Source: Algoriphagus iocasae (lineage in GTDB: Bacteria > Bacteroidota > Bacteroidia > Cytophagales > Cyclobacteriaceae). Taken from it: a stretch of DNA of 64,000 nucleotides. The notes beneath the pieces were generated by a model. It worked only from the letters and a program-made list of their open reading frames with translations. It made no database searches and was not told the origin of the DNA. Below are positions 62,768-64,000 of this stretch, in pieces. Made by a program: the position numbers and the translations under genes. Position 1 is the first letter of the stretch. Every line of letters begins with the position of its first letter. The DNA lies in the NCBI RefSeq assembly GCF_014206875.1, contig NZ_JACIJO010000002.1:1-64000 (forward strand). The letters run 5' to 3'.

Positions 62768-64000
62768 CAAAACCTAAAATTATACGTGATAAATGGGATT
62801 GGCCTTGCAAAAATAGAAAGCTGGTATCCTCTTAATTTTCCTCCTTCTGGCACATAATAGACAGAATAAGGGTTGCTTCTTCCCAGCAAATTGTAAACTC
62901 CAAAAGACCAAGAAGCATGAGCCAATTTCCTTACTTTATGATTTCCTTCCAGATTAACTGAAAAATCCATTCTGAAATAATCCGGAATTCTATAAGCGTT
63001 TCGATCAGAGAAATAAACTCTTTCTGATCCGGCATAATCAAATTTAGAAATCGGTAGTGTTATCGGACGACCTGTGCTATAATTCAGGTTGAGCGAAGTA
63101 TTTATCCTTTTACTCAATTCATAATTTGCAACTAACACCACATGGTGCGGCTGGTCAAAATTGCTGGAATAAAAATCCCCATCATTAATCTTTTCCACAC
63201 TTGGTTCATCCGAGGTTTTCATGAGAGACCTAGAATAAGTGTAGGCCAAAGATCCCTTTAAGGCACCGGTGTTCTTTTTAAGTAAAAACTCAACCCCATA
63301 AGCTTTGCCATCAGAATTAAGCACATCCTGCTCGATGTCATCGTTCAGAACAATTTTTGCTCCTGAGCGATAATCAAGCAAATTATTCATGTATCGATAA
63401 TAAACCTCTGTAGAAAACTCCAACTTGTTATTTGCCAGGTTTCGGTAATACCCAACAGAGCCTTGTCCACCGGTCTGAGGTTTAATATAGCTGTCACTTA
63501 ACTTCCAGGAATCAGTAGGTGAAATCGAAGAAGAGTTAGACAAAAGGTGAATATTTTGGCGCATGGTGTTAAAGCCAATTTTCACAGAAGACTTATTATC
63601 CAATATATATCTCGCAGATGCTCTGAATTCAGGGCCATGATAGGTTTTGACATTTTCACCTTTCCCAAAAGTCTTTTCACCGATTACGTTACTTTCCGTG
63701 ATAGGAGCTCCATCCACATATTCATTGATGGTCATTGGTCCCAACATCTGGTATAACATATACCTACCACCATAACTCAAAGACAGCTTATCACTCAATG
63801 TAAATTCATCTCCAAAATACACGGAGATTTCCCTTGCATTTTCTTCCTGAAGTTGATCCTCGATGACAATCGATTCTGGGCCATATGGTTTATTGACTCC
63901 AGGGTTGATGGCGTATTGGATCCCGTGAATACCGAATTTAAAAATATGATTGCTGTTTTTCCTGTATTCAAAATCCGCTCTCGCAAATAGCTGGTTGACA
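62767..64000 (-). CDS. TonB-dependent receptor, C-terminal part (runs off the window)
   Basis: The C-terminal about 410 residues of an outer-membrane TonB-dependent receptor. The frame stays open to the right edge (VNQLFARADFEYRKNSNHIF at the edge), so the N-terminus and plug lie beyond position 64000. The barrel strands are evident: DKLSLSYGGRYMLYQML, GYYRNLANNKLEFSTEVYY and the tail FARPIPFITYNFRF, ending in Phe as outer-membrane barrels do. It heads the group with the DUF4249 lipoprotein and the plug-like secreted protein. Ligand unknown. Confidence 0.9.
   Translation of the reverse strand, partial: VNQLFARADFEYRKNSNHIFKFGIHGIQYAINPGVNKPYGPESIVIEDQLQEENAREISVYFGDEFTLSDKLSLSYGGRYMLYQMLGPMTINEYVDGAPITESNVIGEKTFGKGENVKTYHGPEFRASARYILDNKSSVKIGFNTMRQNIHLLSNSSSISPTDSWKLSDSYIKPQTGGQGSVGYYRNLANNKLEFSTEVYYRYMNNLLDYRSGAKIVLNDDIEQDVLNSDGKAYGVEFLLKKNTGALKGSLAYTYSRSLMKTSDEPSVEKINDGDFYSSNFDQPHHVVLVANYELSKRINTSLNLNYSTGRPITLPISKFDYAGSERVYFSDRNAYRIPDYFRMDFSVNLEGNHKVRKLAHASWSFGVYNLLGRSNPYSVYYVPEGGKLRGYQLSIFARPIPFITYNFRF

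Overview
The window looks like a chromosomal segment of a Bacteroidota member, most likely order Cytophagales (Cyclobacteriaceae, Algoriphagus-like). This rests on gene content and signals, not on a search. Supporting signs are TAnnTTTG -7 promoter elements (several with TTTG or a close match about 19 bp upstream), families largely restricted to Bacteroidota (DUF2480, DUF4835, DUF4249, DUF5723, OstA-like, the Rpb6-like omega), a type IX secretion sorting domain, a TonB-dependent receptor paired with a DUF4249 lipoprotein, and a conserved bamD-rpoZ-coaBC-DUF4835-recN string. The DNA is AT-rich. No tRNA, complete rRNA, CRISPR array, prophage or intact insertion sequence was seen.

Layout. 1-316: tandem leftward promoters and a probable rRNA operon leader whose rRNA would lie outside the window. 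317-3779: leftward operon rpmH-rnpA-S41 protease-tsaB-DUF2480. 3917-5557: M61 peptidase. 5588-8992: a pair of M16 proteins, one active and one lacking the zinc site. 9218-12952: adenosine kinase-like PfkB, a GNAT-like protein and a YwqK/MORN protein. 13071-14570: three pairs of palindromic repeats around a decayed REP-associated tyrosine transposase, with a small membrane protein and a barrel protein between them. 14581-15894: rimO. 16041-16670: a GxxExxY gene between inverted repeats. 16729-24876: two glycosidases, a fused 2-oxoacid dehydrogenase E1, two predicted outer-membrane proteins and a propeller-like lipoprotein. 24991-26142: AAA/DUF4143 ATPase behind a perfect palindrome. 26189-33465: RND efflux operon (adaptor plus two permeases). 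33524-38423: RlpA and sbcDC.

38466-41206 is a stress-response-like group: esterase, ring-cleaving dioxygenase, YceI and a MarR regulator, with matching palindromic operators in front of marR and yceI. 41310-44740: alpha/beta hydrolase, amidohydrolase and fabI. 44826-49905: recN, DUF4835, coaBC, rpoZ and bamD. 49973-52499: T9SS-sorted protein and OstA-like protein. 52548-59996 runs rightward: tilS, a cyclic-nucleotide-binding-domain protein, mdh, a membrane-anchored propeller protein and an MscS channel. 60010-64000 is a tightly packed leftward module: partial TonB-dependent receptor, DUF4249 lipoprotein, and a secreted protein that appears to combine an MG2-like N-terminus with a TonB-plug-like C-terminal region but no barrel.

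Most of the window is housekeeping. The accessory signals are the repeat/transposase remnant, the GxxExxY element, the palindromic promoter at the ATPase gene, a candidate small RNA before the E1 gene, and the plug-only protein of the last module.
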